64,000 nt of DNA from Myceligenerans indicum (GTDB taxonomy: Bacteria > Actinomycetota > Actinomycetes > Actinomycetales > Cellulomonadaceae): the NCBI RefSeq assembly GCF_016742955.1, contig NZ_JABBYC010000015.1:23712-87711 (forward strand), read 5' to 3'. The position numbers and the translations under genes are program-made. This document shows positions 33,017-42,353 of the stretch, piece after piece. Within the stretch, counting starts at the first letter, position 1; each line of letters starts with the position of its first letter. A model generated the notes under the pieces. That model was not told where the DNA came from, did no database searches, and saw only the letters and a list, made by a program, of their open reading frames with translations.

Positions 33017-33505
33017 ATGGAACCGAAGGGCATCCCCGGCCTGAACGCCGAGGAGTCGACCGCCTGGATGTCCCTGATGGCCATGACCATGTGGCTGCCG
33101 GCCGCGCTGGACGTGCAACTGTCGCGCGACGAGGGGATCAGCAACTTCGAGTACGGTGCCCTGGCGGCGCTCGCGCAGAACGAGTGCCGGTCGATGCGCA
33201 TCAAGGACCTGGCGCGCATGGCCAACGGCACGTTCCCGCGCCTGTCGAAGATGATCGACCGGTTCGAGAAGCAGGGCTGGGTCATTCGCCGGCCCGACCC
33301 CGACGACGGACGTGCGACCCGCGCCGTCCTCACCGCCGAGGGTCTGCGCAAGGTCGCGGTGGCGACCCCCGCGCACATCGCCCTCGCGAGGGAGCTCGTG
33401 TTCGACCAGCTCACGTCCGAACAGGTCGAGCAACTCACGACGATCACCCAGAAGGTGTTCCGTGCGGCAGGACCGGACGGGGCGTGCGCGTCACGCATGA
33501 CGTGA
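33017..33505 (+). CDS. MarR-family transcriptional regulator
   Basis: A 162-residue winged-helix protein. The MarR core is visible: YGALAALAQNECRSMRIKDLARMANGTFPRLSKMIDRFEKQGWV with the recognition helix, then IRRPDPDDGRATRAVLTAEG for the wing. It is likely autoregulated via the palindrome upstream. The doxX remnant on the other side suggests that its former partner gene has been lost. Confidence 0.9.
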   Translation: MEPKGIPGLNAEESTAWMSLMAMTMWLPAALDVQLSRDEGISNFEYGALAALAQNECRSMRIKDLARMANGTFPRLSKMIDRFEKQGWVIRRPDPDDGRATRAVLTAEGLRKVAVATPAHIALARELVFDQLTSEQVEQLTTITQKVFRAAGPDGACASRMT

Positions 33506-33569
33506 CCACTGCTTGATCCACCGCGTCGCGCTGTCGCCGACTTTTCCCACATTCGCGCGAAGGAGAGCA

Positions 33570-35270
33570 ATGGTCGACGAAGACGCCGTAGGTACGGTCG
33601 GGCGGGACTTCGCCCGCTCGGAGCTGGACTACACCCCGTGGTTCTTCTGGGACCGGGCCGGCGACACCGCCAAGCACCGGCAACTCGCGCTCCAGGACGC
33701 CCTGGCCGGTGAGCGGGCGTACAGGCTCGGCGAGCGGTGCTTCGTCTCGGAGCTGTCGTCCGTGACGAACGAGACACTCGAGCTGGGCGACCGCAGCTAC
33801 GTGGCCGCAGGTGCGTACCTGTCAGGATCGCTGCGCGCGGGACGAGACTGCACGATCAACCCGTACACCGTGGTGCGCGGCGAGATCCGCCTGGGGAACG
33901 CGGTCCGTATCGGCGCTCACACGTCCCTGATCGGTTTCAACCACACGATGGCGGACCCCGATGTCGAGGTCCACCGTCAGGCGACCACCGCCAAGGGCAT
34001 CACGATCGGCGACGACGTCTGGATCGGCTCGCACGTCGTCGTGCTGGACGGTGTCACGGTGGGCGACAAGTCCGTGCTCGCCGCCGGGGCCGTGGTGACG
34101 AAGGACGTGCCGGCCGGTGCCGTCGTCGGCGGCAATCCGGCCCGCGTCATCAAGTGGCGAACCGGGCCGGACCGGCCGCAGCGGCGACCGGACGGCGATC
34201 TTGCCGGCGCGGTCACGCAGTTCGCCGACGCTGCGCGCGAGCAGGCGGCAGGGATCATCGATCGGTACTGGGACGGCGGAACGAGGCTGTTCTCGGACCA
34301 GCCGGGTGCCGCGCCGACGGTGCGGGCGCAATGCGACGCGATCGAGGTCGCCGACCTGCTGCTCGGCGGACCGCCGCCACGGCTGGACGCCGCCGAACTG
34401 ACGGACCTCCTGCGCTCGTGGCAGGATCCGGCCACAGGCCTGGTGGGCGAGCTGGGCGAGGGCCACCGCCCCACGCCGCCGGAGGCGACGGTCTTCACCT
34501 GGCCTGCCGGCTATCACGTCCTGTGCGTGGGGTACGCCCTCGACCTGCTGGGCAGCCGTTTCGCCCATCCGGTGACCGTCGTCGCCGAAGCCTCGGCGGC
34601 GGACGTCATGGACGGCCTCCGGCGGCAGGACTGGACGGACGAGGTGTGGTCCTCCGGAGCCTGGGTCGACGAGCTCGGAACCGCTCTGCACCAGAACGCG
34701 CGCATGGGGGCGGCGAACAGCCCCGGCGCGCTCGAGGCACTGTTCGGGTGGCTTCTGACCAACGCCGATCCACACACCGGGATGTGGGGACGAGCCGGAG
34801 GGCCGGACGGCCTGCTGCAGGTCGTGAACGGCTACTACCGGGCGACGCGGGGTACGTTCGCCCAGTTCGGGCATCCGGTTCCCTATGCTGATCGCGTCAT
34901 CGACACCGTCCTTGCCCACTCGCGGGACGTCCGCTATTTCGCACCGGTCCGGCAGAACGCCTGCAACGTGCTCGACGTCGCCCACCCGCTGTGGCTCACC
35001 CGCCGATCGGGGCACCGCAGCGAGGAGGTCGTCGAACTCGCCCGGCGCCTGCTTGCCGACGCGCTGCGTCACTGGACCCCGGACCAGGGCTTCGGGTTCC
35101 AGGCGCCGCATCCGACGACGGCGTCCCTCCCGGCGACCGCCCCGAGCCTTCAGGGCACCGAGATGTGGCTCGCCATCATCTGGCTCCTGTCGGACCTCGC
35201 CGGGCTGTCCGGCCAGCTCGGCTACCGGCCGCGCGGCGTCCACCGGCCCGAGCCCGCCAGGCCGAGGTAG
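33570..35270 (+). CDS. Hexapeptide-repeat acyltransferase fused to an alpha/alpha-toroid-like domain
   Basis: A 566-residue two-part protein. Residues about 50-195 are a left-handed beta-helix acyltransferase: repeated hexapeptides (LELGDRSYVAAGAYLSGSL, IRLGNAVRIGAHTSLIG, ITIGDDVWIGSHVVVLDG), a candidate catalytic H117 or H125, and GGNPARVIKW at the end. Residues about 200-566 are helical with repeated W/G-rich turns and an AVFTWPAGYHVLCVGYALDLL to QNACNVLDVAHPLWL pattern that suggests a six-hairpin toroid as in terpene cyclases or glycosidases. The acyl acceptor is unknown. The ATG at 33570 has a strong AGGAGAG site. Confidence 0.75.
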   Translation: MVDEDAVGTVGRDFARSELDYTPWFFWDRAGDTAKHRQLALQDALAGERAYRLGERCFVSELSSVTNETLELGDRSYVAAGAYLSGSLRAGRDCTINPYTVVRGEIRLGNAVRIGAHTSLIGFNHTMADPDVEVHRQATTAKGITIGDDVWIGSHVVVLDGVTVGDKSVLAAGAVVTKDVPAGAVVGGNPARVIKWRTGPDRPQRRPDGDLAGAVTQFADAAREQAAGIIDRYWDGGTRLFSDQPGAAPTVRAQCDAIEVADLLLGGPPPRLDAAELTDLLRSWQDPATGLVGELGEGHRPTPPEATVFTWPAGYHVLCVGYALDLLGSRFAHPVTVVAEASAADVMDGLRRQDWTDEVWSSGAWVDELGTALHQNARMGAANSPGALEALFGWLLTNADPHTGMWGRAGGPDGLLQVVNGYYRATRGTFAQFGHPVPYADRVIDTVLAHSRDVRYFAPVRQNACNVLDVAHPLWLTRRSGHRSEEVVELARRLLADALRHWTPDQGFGFQAPHPTTASLPATAPSLQGTEMWLAIIWLLSDLAGLSGQLGYRPRGVHRPEPARPR

Positions 35271-35326
35271 CGGGCCCATCACCTCAGGAACTCGTACACG
35301 TCAGAGTCGGCGTCGGCACCGTGCCA

Positions 35327-35349
35327 CTCCCGGTCAGGCCGACCGGGAG
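35327..35349. terminator. 9-bp hairpin between convergent genes
   Basis: CTCCCGGTC (35327-35335) pairs with GACCGGGAG (35341-35349) across a 5-base loop. It sits 19 bases before the stop of aidB on the minus strand and 57 bases after the stop of the acyltransferase, so it could serve both directions. Confidence 0.65.
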
Positions 35350-35367
35350 GTGGGCCGACGAACGAGG

Positions 35368-37098
35368 CTACTGTCCGCGGTGCCGGGCAAGGATCGCGCG
35401 CGTGTCGGTTCCTCGCGGCAGCACCCCGTAGCCGCTGCCACGATCCTCGCCCAGACGCGCGGCGACGAACGCGTCGGCGCTCGCCGACGGCGCGTGTCGC
35501 ACCAGGAGCGAGGCCTGCAGGGCCAGGGCGAGCGCCTCGACGACGCGACGTGCCTGCGCCTGCCCTGTCGTGACGTCGGCGCCCGCGACCTCGGTGAGCA
35601 GCCGCCGCGTGCGGGCGACGTGCGCGTCGAGGACCGGGTGGGCGCCCGCGGTCGTGCCGAGCTCGGCCTCGAAGGCCTCCACCGACTCCGGCTCGCGAGC
35701 CATCGCACGCAGCACGTCGAGCGCGATGACGTTGCCCGACCCCTCCCAGATCGCCATCACCGGCTGCTCGCGGTAGCGGCGCGCCAGGGGGAAAGCCTCG
35801 GTGTACCCGTTGCCGCCGAGGCACTCCATCGCCTCGTAGGCGTGGTGCGGCCCGCGCTTGCACACCCAGTACTTGCTCACGGCGGTGGCCAGACGCCGGA
35901 ACGCTCGCTCGCCGGGCGTCTCGGCGTCGTACGCGGCGGCGAGACGCATGGACGTGAGCGTCGCGGCCTCGGACTCCAGTGCCAGGTCGGCGAGCACCGC
36001 CGTCATCGCGGGCTGGTCGAGGAGGTGAGCGCCGAACGCGCTGCGGTGCTCGGCGTGCCAGAGGGCTTCCGCGACACCCTGGCGCATCCCCGCCGCGGAC
36101 CCGTGGACGCAGTCCAGCCGTGTGCGGGACACCATCTCGATGATCGTGCGGACCCCGCGGCCCGGCTCGCCGACCAGGTACCCGACCGTGTCGTCGAACT
36201 CGATCTCCGCGGACGCGTTCGACCGGTTGCCGAGCTTGTCCTTGAGCCGCTGGATGCGGAACACGTTGCGGGCGCCGTCCTCCAGGACGCGGGGCACGAG
36301 GAAGCACGACGGCGCGCCGTTCCGGCCGGTGCCGTCCGTGCGGGTCCGGTCGGGGCCGGGCACCTGTGCCAGCACGAGGAAGGCGTCCGACATGGGCGCG
36401 GAACAGAACCACTTGTGCCCCGTGAGCAGATGCGCTCCATGGGGACCCGCGGGCTCGGCGACCGTGGCATTGGCGCGGACATCCGAGCCACCCTGCTTCT
36501 CGGTCATCGCCATGCCCACCAGCGCGCCGGGCTTGGACCCGGGGGCCGCGAGGGTGCCGTCGTAGGTCCGTGACAGCAGGCGCGGCTCCCAGACGGCGGC
36601 GAGACCAGGCGAATGGCGCAGCGAGGGCACTGCTGCGTGCGTCATCGAGACGGGACAGGCGTGGCCGGGCTCGACCTGCGAGAACAGCGAGAACATCGCG
36701 CCGCGCACCACGTTCGCTCCCGGCCCCGGTTCTGCCCAGGCGCTGGTGTGCGCGCCACGGGCCACGGCGGCGCCGATGACCTCGTGATAGGCGGGGTGGT
36801 ACTCGACCTCGTCGACGCGGTTCCCGCGGCGGTCGTGGGTGTGCAGCTCCGGCCCGTGCACGTTCGCGAGCTCGGCCGACTGCTGGAACCGTGCCGACCC
36901 GACGAGAGCCCCCGCCTCGACCAGGCGTTCCTCACCCCCGGCACCGCCGTACGCGTGCACGGCCTCGCGCAGCACCGGATGGTCGAGGTACTCGTTGACC
37001 CCGGTGCGTTCCGGCGGCTGGTTGGCGACCCGGTGCGTCGCATGCGGTGCGGGCCGGGTCGCCGCAGTGCTGTCTGCCGTGGTGTCGGCACTGGTCAT
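35368..37098 (-). CDS. aidB: Acyl-CoA dehydrogenase-family protein, AidB type
   Basis: A 576-residue flavoprotein related to acyl-CoA dehydrogenases. The AidB-type N-terminus contains RVANQPPERTGVNEYLDHPV, and further signatures are PVSMTHAAVPSLRH, GMAMTEKQGGSDVRAN (FAD/ligand site), YLVGEPGRGVRTIIEMVS, and ECLGGNGYTEAFPLARRYREQPV. AidB helps protect DNA from alkylation, probably by flavin-dependent destruction or sequestration of alkylating agents. The ATG at 37098 follows a GGAGG site. The window also encodes tag at 3 kb, a second alkylation-repair protein, but far away. Confidence 0.93.
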   Translation of the reverse strand: MTSADTTADSTAATRPAPHATHRVANQPPERTGVNEYLDHPVLREAVHAYGGAGGEERLVEAGALVGSARFQQSAELANVHGPELHTHDRRGNRVDEVEYHPAYHEVIGAAVARGAHTSAWAEPGPGANVVRGAMFSLFSQVEPGHACPVSMTHAAVPSLRHSPGLAAVWEPRLLSRTYDGTLAAPGSKPGALVGMAMTEKQGGSDVRANATVAEPAGPHGAHLLTGHKWFCSAPMSDAFLVLAQVPGPDRTRTDGTGRNGAPSCFLVPRVLEDGARNVFRIQRLKDKLGNRSNASAEIEFDDTVGYLVGEPGRGVRTIIEMVSRTRLDCVHGSAAGMRQGVAEALWHAEHRSAFGAHLLDQPAMTAVLADLALESEAATLTSMRLAAAYDAETPGERAFRRLATAVSKYWVCKRGPHHAYEAMECLGGNGYTEAFPLARRYREQPVMAIWEGSGNVIALDVLRAMAREPESVEAFEAELGTTAGAHPVLDAHVARTRRLLTEVAGADVTTGQAQARRVVEALALALQASLLVRHAPSASADAFVAARLGEDRGSGYGVLPRGTDTRAILARHRGQ

Positions 37099-37179
37099 GG
37101 GTCCTCCTGCGGCGCTGCGGGTGGCGTGGGGCACCTTGCCACACTAGCGATCGCGCCCCGTTGGCCGGAAGATCGCCTT

Positions 37180-38571
37180 GTGAGCTCTTCAGCTGGGTCC
37201 GCGGAGACACCGACGCCGCGCCGTCGTCCGCGATGGTGGTGGATCACTGCGGCCGTCGTCCTCGCCATCGGTGCGCCGGCGGGCGTCGCGGGCATCCTCG
37301 AGCACCGGGCCTGGGCGAAGACCGTTGCCGCGTACGACGCCGAGGTGGCCCGTGTCACCGACGAGGCCGAGAGGTCCCGCGCCAGTGCCGAGGACGGGTA
37401 CGCGAGCGGTCTCGACGCGCTGAACGACGCGATCGACGCCGGCCGGCGCGCCTACGGGGACAGCAAGGGCCAGGTGGCCGACGACGAGGTCCGCAAGCCA
37501 CTCGCCTCGGCGCTCGACGATGCCGGACACGTACGTGACACCGAGGTCGGCTACCCGGTCACGACACGTACGGTGGACAGGGTCACGCGGTCCAACCCGT
37601 TCCGCCGGGAGACGTTGCCGGAGGTGGACATCGAGTTCGTCAAGGGGGCGGTGCCCGCGCCGGCCGATCTCGACGCGGCGGCGGCGGACGTGACCGAGGC
37701 GCGCGACGCCGTTACCCAGGCGCGTCGGAAGTGGGCCTTCGGCAGGCTGCGGAGCGCCACGACCGAGGGGGCCGATGCCCTGGACTCACTCCGTCCCCAG
37801 GTCGGCAAGGAATCGCTCAAGACCCTCGACGACGCCGTCACCGAGGCCGAGGCGGCCCTCGCCGCCGGAACGGACGCCCTCGACCCCGACCGGGCCGTCA
37901 CGCTACGGCACACCCTGCTCGACAGCACGGAGTCCCTGTGGGCCGGCAGGCTGGCACGGATCCTCACCGAGCGTCGCGCCGCCGCACGGGCCGACGGCAT
38001 CGACTGTCGCACGGCCAAGTGCGTCGCGCTGACCTTCGACGACGGCCCCGTCACGGACACCCGGCGGCTGCTGCGCGTCCTGGATCGCGAGCACGCGCCC
38101 GCCACGTTCTTCATGGCGGGAGACAACGTCGCCAGGCAACCCGATATCGCCCGCGCGGTCGTCGACGGCGGACACCTCGTCGCGAACCATTCCTGGGACC
38201 ACCCGCAGCTCACCAAGCTCGACGACGTCGGCGTGCGCGACGAACTGCTGCGCACCCAGGCCGCGATCACGGAGGCGACGGGGTTCATGCCGTTCCTCCT
38301 GCGCCCGCCCTATGGCGCGGTCGACGACCGCGTTCGGACGCTCGCCACGCGTGTCGGCCTCGACGTCGTCCTGTGGACCGTCGACACCGACGACTGGCGC
38401 ACCCGCGACGCGGCTCGGACCCGCATGCGGGTACGCACCGAGGTGCGGCCCGGCAGCATCGTGCTGATGCACGACATCCACCCCTCCAGCATCGATGCCG
38501 TGCCCGGGATCGTCGACGACCTGCGCGCGGCCGGCTACGTGCTGGTCACGGCCGACCTGCTCGTCCAGTAG
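37180..38571 (+). CDS. Membrane-anchored polysaccharide deacetylase (NodB-type)
   Basis: A 463-residue protein. The N-terminus (PRRRPRWWWITAAVVLAIG) has one membrane helix, about 19-40. A helical extracytoplasmic region, 41-275, contains two related segments (NDAIDAGRRAYGDSKGQVAD at about 82-101; TTEGADALDSLRPQVGKESL at about 194-213). The NodB domain is about 278-463: TFDDGP (D287/D288), NHSWDHP (H337, H341 for zinc), RPPYGA, DTDDW, and LMHDIHP (catalytic His). It deacetylates a surface polymer such as peptidoglycan or a related glycan. The start GTG 37180 is preceded by GGAAG. Confidence 0.9.
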   Translation: MSSSAGSAETPTPRRRPRWWWITAAVVLAIGAPAGVAGILEHRAWAKTVAAYDAEVARVTDEAERSRASAEDGYASGLDALNDAIDAGRRAYGDSKGQVADDEVRKPLASALDDAGHVRDTEVGYPVTTRTVDRVTRSNPFRRETLPEVDIEFVKGAVPAPADLDAAAADVTEARDAVTQARRKWAFGRLRSATTEGADALDSLRPQVGKESLKTLDDAVTEAEAALAAGTDALDPDRAVTLRHTLLDSTESLWAGRLARILTERRAAARADGIDCRTAKCVALTFDDGPVTDTRRLLRVLDREHAPATFFMAGDNVARQPDIARAVVDGGHLVANHSWDHPQLTKLDDVGVRDELLRTQAAITEATGFMPFLLRPPYGAVDDRVRTLATRVGLDVVLWTVDTDDWRTRDAARTRMRVRTEVRPGSIVLMHDIHPSSIDAVPGIVDDLRAAGYVLVTADLLVQ

Positions 38572-38697
38572 GGCGCCGTGGTCCGGCCCGGCTCGGAGGC
38601 GTCGCCGGGTGGCGGCCGGCCGGTCCCCTCGGCCCCGCGGGACGGATCACCCGTCGGCTCGGGCGTTCGGGGTGGCACCCGGGCGGCCCGCAGTCCT

Positions 38698-39867
38698 TCA
38701 GGCGGTCTCGGGGCGTTTCCTGCGCGCGAACCGTGCCGGCAGGTCCGGACCGTCCCAGACCTGGATCGCGCGCCAGATCGAGGCCGCGATCGGCACGGCG
38801 AGGACGGCGCCGGTGATCCCGGCAAGCACCGTTCCCGCTGTCAGGGAGAACAGGATGACCAGCGGGTGCAGGCTCAAGGTCCGGCCCATCACGACCGGCT
38901 GGAGGAAGTCGCCCTCGAGCTGGTTCACCACCACGACGATCGCGACGACGACGAGAGCCTCGAGGGGCCCCACGGCGACGAGCGTGACCAGCGCCGCGAG
39001 GATGCCGGCCAGCGTGGCGCCGACCAGCGGGATGAAGGCGAGCAGGAACACGAGCACGGACAGCGGGATCACGAGCGGGACGCCGACGATCGCGAGACCG
39101 ATCCCGATGCCGACCGCGTCGACGACCGCGACGATCGCCGTCCCGCGGACGTAGCCGCCGAGTGTGCGCAGGGTCGCGGTACCGACCCGGCGTCCCCGCT
39201 CGTACCGCTCTCCCTCGAACGGCCGGAGCAGGAACTCCCACATCGCCGGGCCGTCCTTGAGGAAGAAGAACAGGACGACGACCATGATGAAGAACCCCGC
39301 GACGAAGTCGGCCGTCTGGGAAACGCCCGCGATCGCGCCGGAGCCCACGGCGTCGGACCGCAGCAGGTTCAGGGCGGACTCGCGCACCGACGTGATCTGC
39401 TCCTCGGTGATCTCGAACGGCAGGTCCTGGATGTAGGCCTGCAGGGAGCTGAAGCCGTCGAGCGCCTGGTCCCGCAGCTCATCCCACTGCCCCACGACGG
39501 CCCGCACGACGAGCCAGACCACGGCCGACAGCAGCGCGACCAGCGTCAGGAGAGAGGTCCAGGTCGCGAGCAGCGCCGGCAGGCCCCGTCTGCGCAGGAA
39601 CGAGACCAGCGGAGAGATCGCCGCTGCCAGCACGAGCGCGATGAGGACGGGGATCACGACCAGCGTCAGGCGCGTCCCCACGAACCCGAACACGGCGATC
39701 ACCGTGACGACCGCGAGGAGCTGCACCGCCCGCGTGCCGACACGCCCGAAGCCGTCCGCCCACAGCAGGGACGCACCGTGACGGGCGTCCGCGGGCCGCT
39801 CGGCAGGCGGCTCCGGCCCGGTCCGGCCCGCGCCGGCAGGCGGTGTACGGCGGCCGAGAAGACCCAT
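38698..39867 (-). CDS. AI-2E family (PerM-like) transporter
   Basis: A 389-residue membrane protein with about seven to eight helices. Family marks are FVGTRLTLVVIPVLIALVLA near the N-terminus, FFIMVVVLFFFLKDG in the middle, the GGYVRGTAIVAVVDAVGIGIG segment, and NQLEGDFLQPVVMGRTLSLHPLVIL, a hallmark of the family. The name comes from AI-2 export by one member, but many are of unknown substrate. The ATG at 39867 follows AGGAGG. It is convergent with the deacetylase gene. Confidence 0.9.
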   Translation of the reverse strand: MGLLGRRTPPAGAGRTGPEPPAERPADARHGASLLWADGFGRVGTRAVQLLAVVTVIAVFGFVGTRLTLVVIPVLIALVLAAAISPLVSFLRRRGLPALLATWTSLLTLVALLSAVVWLVVRAVVGQWDELRDQALDGFSSLQAYIQDLPFEITEEQITSVRESALNLLRSDAVGSGAIAGVSQTADFVAGFFIMVVVLFFFLKDGPAMWEFLLRPFEGERYERGRRVGTATLRTLGGYVRGTAIVAVVDAVGIGIGLAIVGVPLVIPLSVLVFLLAFIPLVGATLAGILAALVTLVAVGPLEALVVVAIVVVVNQLEGDFLQPVVMGRTLSLHPLVILFSLTAGTVLAGITGAVLAVPIAASIWRAIQVWDGPDLPARFARRKRPETA

Positions 39868-40113
39868 CGCGTGACCTCCTTGTGCTGGATCCGGCACGTG
39901 CCGGACGGCTCGACGCTATTGCGGTGGCGCATGGTCCGCGCGGCGACCTCGCAGCCGCGACCGATGTCATGGGGCTCGGCGGGCGCCGAGGCCCCGGCCC
40001 CGTTGCGCCGCCGTCCCGGAGTGAGACCCTGGAACTGAGTCCGGCGCCCGTTGTCGCGCCCCATGGTGCGTCCCTTGAAGGGGTGCTGGTGGTCATGAAG
40101 GAGTGAGACAACG
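39868..40113. other. Divergent intergenic region
   Basis: 246 bases between the permease start (minus) and the VOC-family start (plus). A GGAG ribosome site precedes the VOC ATG. No known motif was seen elsewhere. Confidence 0.4.
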
Positions 40114-40524
40114 ATGGTCACGATACGACGGGAATACCCCACCTTCGCGGTCGACGACCTCGACGCCGCGCGCCGGTTCTACTCGGACACCCTGGGGTTG
40201 CGCGTGACCGCCCTCGACGAGGGCATGGGACTCGTGCTGCGCCTCGACAGCGGCAGCCAGCTGTTCGTCTACCCGAAGGAGGACCACGAGCCGGCGTCGT
40301 TCACGGTCCTGCACCTCGCGGTCGACGACGTCGACCAGGTGGTCGACGAACTCACCGGCAAGGGCGTGAAGTTCGTGCGGTACGAAGGCTTCGACCAGGA
40401 CGACAAGGGCATCGCCCGAGGGTTCATGGACGGTGGTGACGGAGCCTGGATCACCGACCCGGCAGGGAACGTCATCGGCTTCGCCGACGGTGCGGAGATG
40501 CCAGGGAAGCTCGACCAGGCCTGA
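40114..40524 (+). CDS. VOC-family (glyoxalase/bleomycin-resistance-like) protein
   Basis: A 136-residue cytosolic protein with two beta-alpha-beta-beta-beta modules. PTFAVDDLDAARRFYSDTLGLRV starts the first, VLHLAVDDVDQVVDELTGKGV the second, and AWITDPAGNVIGF ends it. Candidate metal residues are His104-type positions in VLHLAV and a late Asp/Glu, as in typical metal-dependent VOC proteins. The substrate cannot be inferred. Confidence 0.88.
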   Translation: MVTIRREYPTFAVDDLDAARRFYSDTLGLRVTALDEGMGLVLRLDSGSQLFVYPKEDHEPASFTVLHLAVDDVDQVVDELTGKGVKFVRYEGFDQDDKGIARGFMDGGDGAWITDPAGNVIGFADGAEMPGKLDQA

Positions 40525-40607
40525 GTCCGGGCAGGCACCGATCCGCCCGGCGGCTGGTCACCGGCGACAGGGCGCCGCGCGTCGCGACGGCCGCGTGCGC
40601 CCTGCGC

Positions 40608-41966
40608 CTACACCTGCATGTCGACGAAGCGCTGGTAGTGGCCCTGGAAGGCCACCGTGATGACATCGGTGGGGCCGTTGCGGTGCTTGGCCACGATCAG
40701 GTCCGCTTCGCCGGCACGCGGAGACTCCTTCTCGTAGGCGTCCTCACGGTGCAGCAGGATCACGACGTCGGCATCCTGTTCAATCGACCCACTTTCGCGC
40801 AAATCTGACATCTGCGGCTTCTTGTCGCCACGCTGCTCCGGGCCACGGTTGAGCTGCGAGATCGCGATGACCGGGACCTCCAGCTCCTTCGCCAGCAGCT
40901 TGAGCGCACGCGAGAACTCGGAGACCTCCTGCTGGCGGGACTCGACGCGCTTGCCGGACGTCATGAGCTGGAGGTAGTCGATCACGACGAGCTTGAGGTC
41001 GTGGCGCTGCTTGAGCCGCCGGCACTTGGCCCGGATCTCCATGAGCGACATGTTTGGCGAGTCGTCGATGAACAGTGGCGCGTCCGAGATCTTGCCCATG
41101 GTGGCGGCCAGTTTCTGCCAGTCACCGTCGTCCATCTTCCCGGAGCGCATGCGCGTCAGCGGTACGCGTGCCTCGCTGGCGAGCAGGCGCATCGTGATCT
41201 CGTTCCGGCTCATCTCCAGGGAGAAGATCACTGCGGCCTGATTGTGGTGGATCGCAGCGTGCCCGGCGACATTGATGCCCAAAACAGACTTTCCGACGGC
41301 CGGGCGGGCCGCCACGACGATCATCTGGCCCGAGTGCAGTCCGTTCGTGAGCCGGTCGAAGTCCGAGTAGCCCGTCGGGACGCCGACCATGCCTTCGCCC
41401 CTGCCCTGCGCGGCATCGATCTCGTCGAACGTGGGTCCGATGATCTCCGACAGCGGGAGGTAGTCCTCGCTGGCCCGGCGCTCGGTCACGGCGTAGACCT
41501 CGGCCTGGGCGTTGTTGACGACCTCGTCGACCTCGCCGCCGTCCGTCGCGTAGCCCATCTGCACGATACGCGTGCCCGCCTCCACGAGACGTCGCAGGAT
41601 CGCGCGCTCGCGCACGATCTTCGCGTAGTAGCCGGCGTTCGCGGCGGTGGGCACGCTCGCCATGAGGTCGTGCACGTACGGTGCGCCGCCGATCCGCGCG
41701 AGCTCGCCGCGGCGGTTCAGCTCGGCGACCACGGTGATCGCGTCCGCGGGCTCGCCCCGGCCGTACAGATCGATGATCGCGTCGTAGATCTGCTCGTGGG
41801 CGGGCCGGTAGAAGTCGTTCCCGCGGATCTGCTCGATCACGTCCGCGATGGCGTCCTTCGACAGCAGCATGCCGCCCAGTACGCTCATCTCCGCCGCGAC
41901 GTCCTGCGGTGGGGTGCGGTCCAGACCGGGCCCGGAGTAGTCCGCCTCGAGTTCCTCGATCGACAT
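40608..41966 (-). CDS. dnaB: Replicative DNA helicase DnaB
   Basis: A 452-residue hexameric helicase that unwinds DNA at the replication fork. The N-terminal domain starts with TPPQDVAAEMSVLGGMLLSK. The RecA-like motor carries the Walker A AARPAVGKSVLG, FSLEMSRNE, the Walker B VVIDYLQLM, and AISQLNRGPEQRGDKKPQMS, then LRESGSIEQDADVV and KHRNGPTDV. No intein insertion is present. The ATG at 41966 follows a GGAGG site. An array of DnaA-box-like sequences occupies the upstream region, so DnaA-dependent regulation is plausible. Confidence 0.96.
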   Translation of the reverse strand: MSIEELEADYSGPGLDRTPPQDVAAEMSVLGGMLLSKDAIADVIEQIRGNDFYRPAHEQIYDAIIDLYGRGEPADAITVVAELNRRGELARIGGAPYVHDLMASVPTAANAGYYAKIVRERAILRRLVEAGTRIVQMGYATDGGEVDEVVNNAQAEVYAVTERRASEDYLPLSEIIGPTFDEIDAAQGRGEGMVGVPTGYSDFDRLTNGLHSGQMIVVAARPAVGKSVLGINVAGHAAIHHNQAAVIFSLEMSRNEITMRLLASEARVPLTRMRSGKMDDGDWQKLAATMGKISDAPLFIDDSPNMSLMEIRAKCRRLKQRHDLKLVVIDYLQLMTSGKRVESRQQEVSEFSRALKLLAKELEVPVIAISQLNRGPEQRGDKKPQMSDLRESGSIEQDADVVILLHREDAYEKESPRAGEADLIVAKHRNGPTDVITVAFQGHYQRFVDMQV

Positions 41967-42193
41967 CCGGGCCTCCTCTCCGTGTCTCTCGCCGCGTCCG
42001 TCACGGTCGATCCGGTGTCCTGCCGAACACCGCGTTCGCGGTGCTGGCTTCAGTTGTACCCCCGGCCACTGACATCGACGAAGGGCGCAACGCAGGATAC
42101 GGGCCGAAGAACGAGGCGCGTGCCCGGAGCGGGGTCCGAGGAGATGCCAACGAGAGACAGTGGCACGTCCGGCGGACACCCCGCAACGCGGCC
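41967..42193. other. dnaB upstream region
   Basis: The 227 bases between the dnaB start and the DnaA-box-like array. No gene or recognised promoter box was found; it probably carries the dnaB promoter on the minus strand. Confidence 0.4.
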
Positions 42194-42292
42194 TGTGGAC
42201 AGACCTGTGGACAGAGGTGTGGAAAAGTGGCTCAGGGCTGTGTACACCGGTGGACAAGCCTGTGGAAAACTGTGGACAACCCCTGTGTATAA
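42194..42292. promoter_or_regulatory. Array of eight DnaA-box-like 9-mers between dnaB and a MATE gene
   Basis: All repeats face the same way and resemble TGTGGATAA (the complement of TTATCCACA). They start at 42194 and 42206 (TGTGGACAG), 42218 (TGTGGAAAA), 42239 (TGTGTACAC), 42249 (GGTGGACAA), 42261 (TGTGGAAAA), 42271 (TGTGGACAA) and 42284 (TGTGTATAA). Spacing is mostly 10-13 bases, close to one helical turn. No AT-rich unwinding element is evident and dnaA is absent, so it is more likely a regulatory or titration site than the origin. Confidence 0.75.
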
Positions 42293-42353
42293 CGCCAGCC
42301 TGTAGCCCCTGACCTGCATAAACATTGCCCCCAGCCTGTGGAGGAAGAAAAAC

